DNA of 64,000 bases, from positions 1,178,001 through 1,242,000 of the forward strand of contig OY970321.1 of assembly GCA_963716735.1 (NCBI GenBank). The letters run 5' to 3'. Positions 1 through 6,184 of this stretch are shown one piece after another. Source of the stretch: VRUE01 sp963716735. Lineage in GTDB: Bacteria > Actinomycetota > Thermoleophilia > Solirubrobacterales > 70-9. A program made the position numbers and the translations under genes. Numbering within the stretch: position 1 is the stretch's first letter; the number at the start of each line of letters is the position of its first letter. The notes below the pieces were generated by a model. The model had not been told where the DNA came from. It saw only the letters and a program-made list of their open reading frames with translations, and searched no databases.

Positions 1-6
1 TTGTCC

Positions 7-22
7 AGCGGGACCCCCCGCT
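7..22. terminator. GC-rich hairpin at the left window edge
   Basis: A 6-bp stem AGCGGG/CCCGCT with a 4-nt loop sits at the very start of the window. There is no T-run, so it may be the terminator of a gene lying to the left or simply GC-rich sequence. Confidence 0.3.
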
Positions 23-49
23 GAAAGACGAGGAAGGGAGGTGATTGCG

Positions 50-109
50 GTGAAGATCGTGCAAGTCGAAAGCGTCTATTCGAGCGTGCAGGTGCTGAAG
101 CACGGCTAA
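50..109 (+). CDS. Candidate 19-residue peptide with a strong ribosome binding site
   Basis: A GTG codon at 50 opens a 19-codon frame (MKIVQVESVYSSVQVLKHG) ending in TAA at 107-109. It is preceded by GGGAGGTGAT (35-44 region), close to a perfect anti-16S match at good spacing, which is the main reason to list it. The peptide resembles nothing I recognise. It lies about 160 nt upstream of an XRE regulator inside a decayed mobile element, so it could be a leader peptide, a small secreted or regulatory peptide, or the stub of a lost gene. Confidence 0.35.
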   Translation: MKIVQVESVYSSVQVLKHG

Positions 110-268
110 GGCGTTCGATATAGGGGGTCGGTCGCGGCCCGCTTGCGTGGGGCCCGTGGCCGGCTCCCCCGTCTTCGTCCCGAGGCGGCATGGAGGGAAC
201 GGAGTCTACGCAAGGACTTGTGAAGTTTCCTATGGCGCTTTCTGTCTCAAGCGCCGACGATCCCCGCC

Positions 269-463
269 GTGACCAACTTCGGCACCAGACTACGAGAGGC
301 ACGAGAACGCTTGGGGCTCACTCAGGAAGAGGTCGCACAGCGCAGCGGCGTCCATGTCACGGAGGTCAGCCGGATGGAGGCCGGGAAGCGCGATCCGAAA
401 ATCTCGACGCTGCAGCGGCTTGCAAAAGCGGTCGAGGTCAAGCCGGGCCAGCTTCTCGACTAA
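269..463 (+). CDS. XRE-family helix-turn-helix regulator
   Basis: A 64-residue protein made of one Cro/C1-type HTH domain: the run LGLTQEEVAQRSGVHVTEVS carries the first and recognition helices, followed by RMEAGKRDPKISTLQRLAKA, the usual remainder of the five-helix fold. The length matches minimal stand-alone XRE regulators. The chosen start is GTG at 269, the only good start before the domain. It should bind DNA as a dimer and repress nearby genes. A TTACTA/TAGTAA inverted repeat just downstream (514-535) is a possible operator. Its position among relaxase, integrase and IS remnants suggests it is a regulator of the mobile element. Confidence 0.85.
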   Translation: MTNFGTRLREARERLGLTQEEVAQRSGVHVTEVSRMEAGKRDPKISTLQRLAKAVEVKPGQLLD

Positions 464-513
464 CCGCACGCAGTCTTGCTCTCTACCCCTTCCCGCCATG
501 TCGGCCAGCAGTA

Positions 514-535
514 TTACTAGGGGAAATCTTAGTAA
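514..535. promoter_or_regulatory. Inverted repeat TTACTA-N10-TAGTAA, candidate operator
   Basis: TTACTA at 514-519 and TAGTAA at 530-535 form a perfect 6-bp dyad with 10 nt between, in an AT-rich island between the XRE gene and the winged-helix gene. Size and symmetry fit a dimeric HTH operator. Its use by the XRE protein is inference. Confidence 0.4.
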
Positions 536-669
536 CGGCTGAGACTTTGCGCGGGTTGTGAAACTTACTGAGAGGTCGGCAAGACTCAGCGCGTTCCAAG
601 TAGTTGCCACTTCTTATTTCAAAAAGCACCGCCCGCTTGAAGAAGCGGCGGCAGGAGGGGACGAGAGAA

Positions 670-1422
670 ATGCCTAGAGGTATGTCACGCAACGGAAAGG
701 GCGGGGAGCACCTACCGGTGCTGGTGGACCGCCGACTCGTCAAGGCGCTGGATCACGTCCTGCGACAGCACATCCTGCTCACCGCCGTGATGGGAGAGGT
801 CAGTCCCAAAGAACTGTCGAAGTCACTTGGTGAAGGACTGAGTCAGGTCAGCTACCACGTCAAAGTCCTGCGCGACGATTGCGACGGAATCATCGAAGAG
901 ACGCGCACGGAGCCGCGCCGGGGGGCGATAGAGCACTACTACCGCGCCAGCGAGAAAACCCTGTTTCCGGCGAAAGCATGGCGACGGCTCAAAAAGGGGC
1001 TGCGTGCCGTAGTCGGCGCGGGCCAAGCGAACGACCTGTTCAACGATCTGGCAGAAGCCCTGAAAGCGGGCAAGCTGCAAGGAGAGCACGACCACATCAC
1101 CCGCACCCCACTCGTCCTCGACGTTGAGGGGCGGCGCAACGTGCGGGCAATCGCAGAGCGGGCGACCAAGGAAGTCGAAAACGAGCAGCGGGCGACGGCG
1201 AAGCGCAGAGAGAAAGCCAACGGCGACGGTGGCCAGGTGACTGGCTACACCTTCGCCCTACTGGCCTTCGAGGCGGCCTGGGAGCCCGCCGACCTACACA
1301 CCCTGGTCGCGCGGGTCGAGCAGGCAGCGGGCGCGTCAGCTGCTGGGGCAAACGGCGCTGGTCAAAACAGCGGGGGGAGCAAGAGGGGCGACAGGCGCAA
1401 AGCGGGGGCGGCAAGGAAGTAG
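670..1422 (+). CDS. Winged-helix (ArsR-like) DNA-binding protein
   Basis: A 250-residue protein starting at ATG 670, chosen because AGGAGGGG lies 10 nt upstream; the open frame extends to 604 but without a comparable ribosome binding site. Residues ~25-100 form an ArsR-type winged helix: RQHILLTAVMGEVSPKELSK followed by SQVSYHVKVLRDDCDGIIEE, a typical Leu/Ser-rich recognition helix and wing. The middle (DLFNDLAEALKAG) is helical, and the C-terminus is a Gly/Ala/Ser/Lys-rich tail. Proteins of this kind occur in many copies in Thermoleophilia, often with a small partner such as the next gene. A DNA-binding role is clear; the target genes are unknown. It belongs to the mobile-element remnant. 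Confidence 0.75.
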   Translation: MPRGMSRNGKGGEHLPVLVDRRLVKALDHVLRQHILLTAVMGEVSPKELSKSLGEGLSQVSYHVKVLRDDCDGIIEETRTEPRRGAIEHYYRASEKTLFPAKAWRRLKKGLRAVVGAGQANDLFNDLAEALKAGKLQGEHDHITRTPLVLDVEGRRNVRAIAERATKEVENEQRATAKRREKANGDGGQVTGYTFALLAFEAAWEPADLHTLVARVEQAAGASAAGANGAGQNSGGSKRGDRRKAGAARK

Positions 1423-1500
1423 ACCCGCGCCGGATGTGGGGGCCGCAGGGTCCCCTACGTCCAGCGCGCCGTGCTGCCCCCTCGGATCCAGAGAGCAGCC

Positions 1501-1764
1501 ATGACCAACACCGATGCCTCGCCTAAATATGACGTTTCAATAGTCGAAGCCGTGATCCTTGAAGTTGCGGCAGAACTGCACCCCATGCTGCTGACCCCGC
1601 ACGACCTCTCACTGAAAGTCGTCAGCGACCCCGACGACAAAAGAGAGATTGAGACAGCAGCACAGGCGATCCGCGGGCTCCGAGAGTTCGGTTTGCTCTC
1701 CAAGGAGGAGGAGATCGCGAAGCCGACGCTGGCTGCGCTTCGGGCTGTCGCGCTCCTCACCTAA
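1501..1764 (+). CDS. Small conserved winged-helix-like accessory protein
   Basis: An 87-residue acidic protein from ATG 1501 (the frame is open from 1471, but the ATG is the natural start). The pattern LLTPHDLSLKVVSD...AAQAIRGLREFGLLSKE...PTLAALRAVALL resembles small actinobacterial proteins that read like half a winged helix: a helix, an HTH-like pair and a short beta-wing. I recall such proteins next to ArsR-like regulators in Thermoleophilia. No enzymatic motif is seen. It follows the winged-helix gene by 78 nt on the same strand, and its 3' end lies about 85 nt from the relaxase remnant on the other strand. Confidence 0.6.
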   Translation: MTNTDASPKYDVSIVEAVILEVAAELHPMLLTPHDLSLKVVSDPDDKREIETAAQAIRGLREFGLLSKEEEIAKPTLAALRAVALLT

Positions 1765-1777
1765 CCGCTCGCGCCCG

Positions 1778-1792
1778 ACCCCCGCAGGGGGT
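1778..1792 (+). terminator. Short hairpin after the small accessory gene
   Basis: ACCCCC and GGGGGT pair across a 3-nt loop 13 nt downstream of the stop at 1764. It could terminate the plus-strand operon. No T-tract follows. Confidence 0.35.
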
Positions 1793-1848
1793 TGACGGGC
1801 ATCCTCGCGGTGCTTCAATGCCGGTAGGTCGGGGGGGCACTCATCGAC

Positions 1849-1944
1849 CTCGCCCTCGCCCGAGTAGTAGTCCTCAGCGCCTTCGGCGACCTTGTCGAGG
1901 TAGTAGCGCTCCTGCCTTTTGCCTAGCTTGCCGATTGAGAGCAT
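1849..1944 (-). pseudogene. MobF (TrwC-like) relaxase, N-terminal fragment only
   Basis: Read on the minus strand from ATG 1944 the peptide begins MLSIGKLGKRQERYYLDKVA and continues EGAEDYYSGEGE. This is the characteristic N-terminus of conjugative relaxases of the MobF/TrwC family: the paired tyrosines in RYYLDK and DYYSG correspond to the catalytic tyrosine region. After codon ~32 (near 1849) the resemblance stops and the frame runs into sequence antisense to the plus-strand gene, so the ~1000-residue remainder (His triad, helicase domain) is gone. A perfect TTGACA -35 box (2003-2008, minus strand) still lies upstream. The fragment marks this region as a former conjugative element. Confidence 0.75.
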
Positions 1945-2076
1945 CCACGGGGTACGTCTGTGGAGAGCACTCAATACCCCTCTCTTAACAAAGTCGCTCC
2001 TATGTCAAGCGGACCCCTGAGAGAGAACGGTGTGGCTGGGGATATCTATTGAGAAATTAGGAAGGAACAGCAAGAG

Positions 2077-2610
2077 TCACGAGCCACTGGCCCGGCACAC
2101 CAGATCGGAGTAACTCTCGCCGAGCAGATGGGCGTCTTCGATGCCGAAGGAGCGACGCAGATTCGCTAGCAGCATCTCGAAGCGGCCGAGGTCGGAGCTC
2201 TCGCGTGCGGCGACCGCCTCGAACTCGATGAAGTTTCCAAGACTGTCGACCTGATCTAGGTGGATTCGCACTCCTTCCCAGACAAAGAGCCGCCGCGCTT
2301 TGCTGACCACAGCCATGACGCCGAGCACGCTGGCCAGTGCGGCCTCCAACTCGGACCCAGTCTCGACCTCGACAATCCGATAGCTGCTCTCCCTGTGACC
2401 GGGTCGATCGGAGCGTTGATAGGCGATCAGCTGGTCGATCGCCTCGTTCTGTCGGCGTAGCTTCAAGCGTCCCTGGGGGACGTTGAAGTAGATGTCTCGC
2501 TGCTGGAGAACGCCTTTTGGCTCTGCCCCCAGGCCGTCGCAGATTTTCAGCGAGCGCTCGGGGTCGGGATCGATTGCCTTCAGCTCCAAGTTCCAACGCG
2601 GCGAATCCAT
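2077..2610 (-). CDS. CYTH-domain protein, class IV adenylate cyclase / triphosphatase-like
   Basis: A 177-residue protein with the CYTH fold: an N-terminal NLELKA signature (the NxExK form seen in class IV cyclases), then alternating charged strands LKLRRQNEAIDQLIAYQR, SYRIVEVE, VVSKARRLFVWEGVRIHLDQ, NFIEFEAV, which would line the triphosphate tunnel, and a C-terminal LLGESYSDLV helix. Family members hydrolyse tripolyphosphate or ThTP, or make cAMP with Mg/Mn; the sequence alone does not decide which. Length matches the family. It is on the minus strand, flanked by mobile-element debris, and may be cargo or a displaced chromosomal gene. Confidence 0.8.
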   Translation of the reverse strand: MDSPRWNLELKAIDPDPERSLKICDGLGAEPKGVLQQRDIYFNVPQGRLKLRRQNEAIDQLIAYQRSDRPGHRESSYRIVEVETGSELEAALASVLGVMAVVSKARRLFVWEGVRIHLDQVDSLGNFIEFEAVAARESSDLGRFEMLLANLRRSFGIEDAHLLGESYSDLVCRASGS

Positions 2611-2649
2611 CTAGGCACCTTAATCCCAACCGACCGCGCCTGAAGACAG

Positions 2650-2831
2650 TCAGGCGGTCGAAGGAGATGGCTCCCGCAAGGCGCTCCAGACTGCGCGGAC
2701 CAGATGGTGCTTGAGGCAACGGAAGGCTCCTTGCCGGTCTTGCCCTCAGCTCGCTTCTCAGAGAGGTACGCGCGGGCCTCTGGATGAATGCGGGCCTGCG
2801 TGAGAGCGATCCGGTAGAAGGTCGCGTTCAC
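2650..2831 (-). pseudogene. IS110-family transposase, frameshifted C-terminal remnant
   Basis: On the minus strand, NATFYRIALTQARIHPEARA followed by YLSEKRAEGKTGKE matches the C-terminus of IS110-type transposases. At about 2720 the frame changes: the continuation FRCLKHHLVRAVWSALRE is found one base out of frame and ends at TGA 2650-2652. A single-base deletion in a GAGGCC-like codon pair would explain the shift. Nothing upstream of 2831 resembles the DEDD catalytic domain, so only about 60 codons of the tail survive. It overlaps the nominal start of the plus-strand membrane-protein gene. Confidence 0.7.
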
Positions 2832-3392
2832 CCTGGACTCCGCCCATACCGGGGCGCGGCCCTCCTACTTGGCTTTGCCCTGATCATGGGACCAGGTGTC
2901 ACCCTGGTGGCCGACCAAGTGGATAACGGCGGCGCTGAGTTCGGCGCGTTTGGCCTTCTGCTCGCCATTCTCAATCTCCTTTGCCGACCGCTGGCAAACG
3001 AACTGGAAGCCATTGTGTTTGCGAACGAGCAACGACCCTGGCTGAGCGGGCGGTTGAAACCATGGCAACGACTCGTCCTGCCCTATTCGAGCGCGTTGTA
3101 CCTCACGCAGGGACTTGGTTTCGGGTTTGGTGGCGCTGCATACCTAGTCACGGCGTCGCCAGGTTGGTCAGCGTTCAACCTGCTCGCGGTCATCTTCACC
3201 GCGGCCGGTGGCGCGCTGCTCTGGTTCTGTATTTCCCGACTCTTTGTGGGCCTCTTGATCATCCGGTTCTCCGGACTCTGGGCAGCACCGAAATGGGCTT
3301 GGTTCACCGGTGCTGCGACCGTGATCCTGGTCTCGACCCTCGGCGCGGCGTGGTCCATCTGGAAAGCGATGGACGCCACCTCAGTCATCTGA
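2784..3392 (+). CDS. Polytopic membrane protein of unknown function
   Basis: The frame encodes up to 202 residues with about five hydrophobic segments (GAALLLGFALIMGPGVTLVA, GAFGLLLAILNLLCRPLA, the LYLTQGLGFGFGGAAYLVTA stretch, LLAVIFTAAGGALLWFCI, and WAWFTGAATVILVSTLGAAW). I recognise no family. The start is uncertain: ATG 2784 lies antisense inside the IS110 remnant, while the next ATG (2886) would remove the first membrane segment, so the original 5' end may have been cut off by the transposon. It sits in the decayed element and may be non-functional. Confidence 0.5.
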   Translation: MNAGLRESDPVEGRVHPGLRPYRGAALLLGFALIMGPGVTLVADQVDNGGAEFGAFGLLLAILNLLCRPLANELEAIVFANEQRPWLSGRLKPWQRLVLPYSSALYLTQGLGFGFGGAAYLVTASPGWSAFNLLAVIFTAAGGALLWFCISRLFVGLLIIRFSGLWAAPKWAWFTGAATVILVSTLGAAWSIWKAMDATSVI

Positions 3393-3430
3393 GGCAGCAG
3401 CCGTCTGAAGAAGACGGGACTCAAGCCGCT

Positions 3431-3535
3431 GGGCTCCACGAGGGCCGCCATACCTTCGCCAGCATCGGGATCGCCGCGGGGTTGTTGAATCAAGCGCGGG
3501 CGATGTTGGACGCCTACCTGGAGGGTTCCGGCTGA
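3431..3535 (+). pseudogene. Tyrosine recombinase (integrase) C-terminal remnant with internal deletion
   Basis: The reading frame ending in TGA 3533-3535 gives GLHEGRHTFASIGIAAGLL followed directly by NQARAMLDAYLEGSG. The first block is box II of tyrosine recombinases, with HEGR supplying the His-x-x-Arg pair. The second resembles the extreme C-terminus of actinobacterial phage/ICE integrases. The segment that should lie between them (the GHSS-type His box and the catalytic Tyr, ~30 residues) is missing, so the enzyme is dead. No N-terminal part is present upstream. Confidence 0.7.
3499..3520 (+). repeat. Direct repeat copy 1, integrase 3' end
   Basis: This 22-nt stretch (GGCGATGTTGG then ACGCCTACCTG) recurs at 4127-4148 in the same orientation with 19 of 22 identical bases. 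Here it encodes the AMLDAYL part of the integrase remnant. Confidence 0.6.
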
Positions 3536-3562
3536 TCCAAGCCGCTCAGAAGCCAACAACCG

Positions 3563-4090
3563 CTACGAGCCATCTCGATGCTTCCATGCCAATCTCCCCG
3601 TTGGCGCTCTCTCTACGGCCCACGGTGAGGATGCCGGTTCAAACTTGAAATCTCCGAGCGCCACCCAAGTTTTGCAGTCCGCCGTGAAACGCTCGTCAGG
3701 CTCCGTGCTTCCGAACAGCAAGACAGCGAGATCCTCGCTGTCCACTCGGCCATGCCCCAACTCTCGGCGAGCCTCCAACACCGCCTCGATCAAGCGTAAC
3801 CGTCCATCGGGCGTAGTCGTCGTCGCGTCGTCCTGAAACTCTCGAAACCTGGCAATCACGGCGGGGGACGCATGCAGCGCAATCCTTGACATCGCCGAGG
3901 CGTAGCGGCTCTGTGCAGGCTTACCTTCACCGCCAGCTACATCTGCAATCGCGGTGGCAGCATCATTCAGTGCTTCAACGAGAAGCCGCTCGCCATGCGC
4001 CCTCCTTTCGTTGTGCCGCGAGAGCAGTCCACCGAGAATCACGCCCCCAAAGCCCACTGCAAACGTGATTAGAGCGGTGAGAGTATTCAT
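3563..4090 (-). CDS. Membrane-anchored protein of unknown function
   Basis: A 175-residue protein; the start is set at ATG 4090 (MNTLTALITFAVGFGGVILG), which makes the first ~20 residues a transmembrane anchor, rather than at 4141. The rest is cytoplasmic and helical (HNERRAHGERLLVEALNDAA, then ARFREFQDDA and IEAVLEARRELGHG). I recognise no family. It lies between two copies of the integrase-tail repeat (3499-3520 and 4127-4148), so it may be cargo of the former element. Confidence 0.55.
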   Translation of the reverse strand: MNTLTALITFAVGFGGVILGGLLSRHNERRAHGERLLVEALNDAATAIADVAGGEGKPAQSRYASAMSRIALHASPAVIARFREFQDDATTTTPDGRLRLIEAVLEARRELGHGRVDSEDLAVLLFGSTEPDERFTADCKTWVALGDFKFEPASSPWAVERAPTGRLAWKHRDGS

Positions 4091-4126
4091 GGAAGAGAAA
4101 TTACCGCGCGCTTTGACCTGAGACCA

Positions 4127-4148
4127 GGCGATGTTGGGCATCTACCTG
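4127..4148 (+). repeat. Direct repeat copy 2, second degraded integrase tail
   Basis: This copy is 19/22 identical to 3499-3520. In frame it reads DQAMLGIYLI and then a stop, parallel to NQARAMLDAYLE of the first copy, so it looks like a second, more decayed integrase 3' end. It ends two bases before the CTAG target of the adjacent insertion sequence. Confidence 0.55.
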
Positions 4149-4155
4149 ATCTAGA

Positions 4156-4178
4156 TGTAGTTCCTCACCACGTTGTTC
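4156..4178 (+). repeat. IS481 left terminal inverted repeat
   Basis: TGTAGTTCCTCACC followed by ACGTTGTTC. It pairs with 5172-5194 at 19 of 23 positions. Confidence 0.8.
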
Positions 4179-4235
4179 ATCCGGGCCTCCTTGAAGGCTG
4201 GGGGTGCTGACCACCCAGATCAAGGAGGACACCGG

Positions 4236-5189
4236 ATGAAGCTGCACGCTAACGCTCGAACCTGCCCGAAAAGCAGGCGCCTGCTCGTAGAGCGCCTCGA
4301 GAGAGGCTGGTCGCTGACGTTGGCGGCCGAGGCCGCCGGCGTCAGCGAGCGAACCGCCGCCAAGTGGCTCGCCCGCTGGCGCTCTGAGGGAGAGGCGGGC
4401 CTGCTCGACCGCAGCTCTGCACCAAAGGCACGCCCAACGCAGCTGCCCGCGGATCGCGTCAAGGCGATCGAGGCACTGAGGAGGCTGTGGATGACAGCGG
4501 CTGAGATCGCCGAGGTGCTTGGGATGGCTCTCTCAACCGTCTCAAGGTGGCTGAAGCGAATCGGACTGGGCAGGAGGAGTCGTCTGAGCCCACCCGAGCC
4601 GCCCAACCGCTACGAGCGCAAACGCCCAGGAGAGCTGATCCACGTCGACATCAAGAAGCTGGGGCGCATCCTGCGACCTGGCCATCGCGTCACCGGCAAT
4701 CGCCGCGATCGCTACACCGACGCCCGGGGCTATGGCGTCGCCGGTTGGGAGTTCGTCCACGTCTGCGTGGATGACGCCACCCGCCTCGCCTACGTCGAGG
4801 TGCTTGCAGATGAGCGCGCCCTCACCGCCGTCGGCTTCCTGCGCCGAGCCGTCGAGTGGTTTGGATCGATGGGTATCGCCGTCGAGAGGGTGATGAGCGA
4901 CAACGGCTCCTGCTACCGCTCTCATGCGCATGCGAGCGCCTGCAGGGAGCTCGGACTCAAGCACCTCTTCACCCAGCCCTACCGGCCTCGGACAAACGGC
5001 AAGGCGGAGCGATTCATCCAGACGCTCCAGAACCGATGGGCCTATGGAGCTATCTACGCGAACTCAGCCGAGAGGACCGCAGCTCTTCCGGGCTGGCTCA
5101 CCCACTACAACTTCACCCGACGACATGGCTCCCTCGGCCACAAGACGCCTGCGGCTCGGCTCGCCGAGCTGGAACAACGTCCTGAGTAG
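4236..5189 (+). CDS. IS481-family transposase (DDE)
   Basis: A 317-residue transposase starting at ATG 4236 with GGAGG about 8 nt upstream. It has an N-terminal HTH (LTLAAEAAGVSERTAAKWLA) and a second HTH (AAEIAEVLGMALSTVSRWLK), then the rve integrase core with the catalytic triad in IHVDIKKLG (D), MSDNGSCY (D) and NGKAERFIQTL (E). The C-terminus LTHYNFTRRHGSLGHKTPAA is typical of the IS481/IS3 integrase group. It is full length, and its stop codon lies within the right inverted repeat. No damage is seen, so it could be active. Confidence 0.95.
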   Translation: MKLHANARTCPKSRRLLVERLERGWSLTLAAEAAGVSERTAAKWLARWRSEGEAGLLDRSSAPKARPTQLPADRVKAIEALRRLWMTAAEIAEVLGMALSTVSRWLKRIGLGRRSRLSPPEPPNRYERKRPGELIHVDIKKLGRILRPGHRVTGNRRDRYTDARGYGVAGWEFVHVCVDDATRLAYVEVLADERALTAVGFLRRAVEWFGSMGIAVERVMSDNGSCYRSHAHASACRELGLKHLFTQPYRPRTNGKAERFIQTLQNRWAYGAIYANSAERTAALPGWLTHYNFTRRHGSLGHKTPAARLAELEQRPE

Positions 5190-5194
5190 CTACA
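5172..5194 (-). repeat. IS481 right terminal inverted repeat
   Basis: Reverse complement begins TGTAGCTACTCAGG then ACGTTGTTC, matching the left repeat at 19 of 23 positions. It contains the transposase stop codon. Confidence 0.8.
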
Positions 5195-5217
5195 ACTAGC
5201 CCGAGGGCGTGGGGACA

Positions 5218-5250
5218 GCCGTGGGACGGCATGGGGACAGAACTGACCCC
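5218..5250. terminator. Two small hairpins between convergent transposase and SufT-like genes
   Basis: GCCGT/ACGGC (5218-5222, 5226-5230) is followed by GGGGACAGAACTGACCCC (5233-5250), which folds with one internal mismatch. They lie between convergent genes and could act as a bidirectional terminator. Confidence 0.4.
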
Positions 5251-5271
5251 CTATGACCCCGCAATCACTGC

Positions 5272-5589
5272 CTAGAAGCCCAGCGCGAACTTGGCGTCCT
5301 CGGTCATCATCTCGGGGGACCAGGGGGGGTCGAAGACCATCTTCGGGTGGACGGCGCTGACGCCGGGGAGGTCGCCGACGAACTCCTTCATCTGCTCGGA
5401 GACCTGGGGGCCGATCGGGCAGGCCGGGGTGGTCAGGGTGAAGGTCACGTAGACGTCTTCTTTCTCGATCTCGACGTCGTAGACGAGGCCGAGGGAAACG
5501 AAGTCGAGCCCCAGCTCGGGATCGATCACCTCCTCGAGCGCCTCGATCACATCGTCTTCGGTCAGTACTTCGGTCTGGTTCTCAGGCAT
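5272..5589 (-). CDS. MIP18/SufT-family Fe-S cluster assembly factor (DUF59)
   Basis: A 105-residue protein starting at ATG 5589 (MPENQTEVLTEDDVIEALEE); the frame is open further upstream but there it is antisense or overlapping the acetyltransferase. It shows the DUF59 pattern: VIDPELGLDFVSLGLVYDVE, VTFTLTTPACPIGPQVSEQM with the conserved TPACP cysteine, and a C-terminal hydrophobic tail KFALGF. Members help insert or mature Fe-S clusters (SufT/YitW type). It overlaps the upstream acetyltransferase stop by 8 nt (ATGCCTGA), suggesting coupled translation. Confidence 0.9.
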   Translation of the reverse strand: MPENQTEVLTEDDVIEALEEVIDPELGLDFVSLGLVYDVEIEKEDVYVTFTLTTPACPIGPQVSEQMKEFVGDLPGVSAVHPKMVFDPPWSPEMMTEDAKFALGF

Positions 5590-6154
5590 CGGCCAATGGT
5601 AGCCGGGGCGCGCGATCGGGCGGCCGCGGCTCAGCTGGGGGCCCATCGGCGGGCGGCGCCAGCTCGAGCTGCCACCAGCCGACATCCCGCCAGGCGCCGT
5701 CCTTCCAGCCGATCCGCCGGTAGACACCGACAGGGACGAAGCCCATGCTCTCGTGGAGACTGACACTGGCCTCGTTGGGCAGGGTGATGCCGGCGCAGGC
5801 GACCTGGAAGCCCTGCTCACGCAGCCGTTGGATCAACTCGCCGTAGAGCGCCCGTGCGCAGCCGCGGCGCCACTGCTCGGCGGCGACGTACACCGAGACC
5901 TCGACCGCCCAGCGGTAGGCGGGCCGCGACCGGTGCGGGCAGGCGTATGCGTAGCCGACCACCTCGTCCTCACGCTCGGCGACGAGCCAGGGATAGGTCG
6001 CCTGCGTGGTGGCGATCCGCTCGGCGAACCCGCTGGGGCCGGGAGGCTCTTCCTCGAACGAGGTGGCGCCCGCCTCTACATACGGCGCGTAGATGGCGAC
6101 GCAAGCGGCGGCGTCGCGGGCTGGATCGGCGGTGCGGATCGTCGCTGGCTTCAA
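5582..6154 (-). CDS. GNAT N-acetyltransferase, phosphinothricin acetyltransferase-like
   Basis: A 190-residue protein. The start is placed at TTG 6154 (MKPATIRTADPARD), which leaves a short divergent gap to the plus-strand gene at 6185; no ATG fits the domain start. The GNAT fold is seen from IRTADPARDAAACVAIYAPY, through VEVSVYVAAEQWRRGCARAL (the acetyl-CoA pyrophosphate loop, R/Q-x-x-G-x-A) to GFQVACAGITLPNEASVSLH and ESMGFVPVGVYRRIGWKDG, the hallmark C-terminus of the Pat/Bar group, which acetylate phosphinothricin or methionine sulfoximine-like amino acids. The C-terminus has a Pro-rich tail. It probably forms an operon with the SufT-like gene. Confidence 0.85.
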   Translation of the reverse strand: MKPATIRTADPARDAAACVAIYAPYVEAGATSFEEEPPGPSGFAERIATTQATYPWLVAEREDEVVGYAYACPHRSRPAYRWAVEVSVYVAAEQWRRGCARALYGELIQRLREQGFQVACAGITLPNEASVSLHESMGFVPVGVYRRIGWKDGAWRDVGWWQLELAPPADGPPAEPRPPDRAPRLPLADA

Positions 6155-6184
6155 CTCTGGTCCAGCAGAATAGGCTGCCGCGAG

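Larger units (their letters stand above)
4156..5194 (+). mobile_element. IS481-family insertion sequence, apparently complete
   Basis: The element is 1039 bp, bounded by 23-bp imperfect inverted repeats (4156-4178 and 5172-5194, 19 of 23 matching, both beginning TGTAG) and contains one intact transposase gene. CTAG occurs on both sides (4151-4154 and 5196-5199). The IS481 family is known to prefer NCTAGN targets and to duplicate them, so the flanks TCTAGA and ACTAGC fit the family, although the outer N positions no longer agree. It inserted into a degraded integrase tail. Confidence 0.85.

Noticed and set aside
5590..5820. N-terminal extension of the SufT-like protein (182 codons)
   Set aside because: This part overlaps the acetyltransferase gene in another frame and is Ser/Arg/Pro-rich shadow sequence. 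ATG 5589 gives the normal family length.
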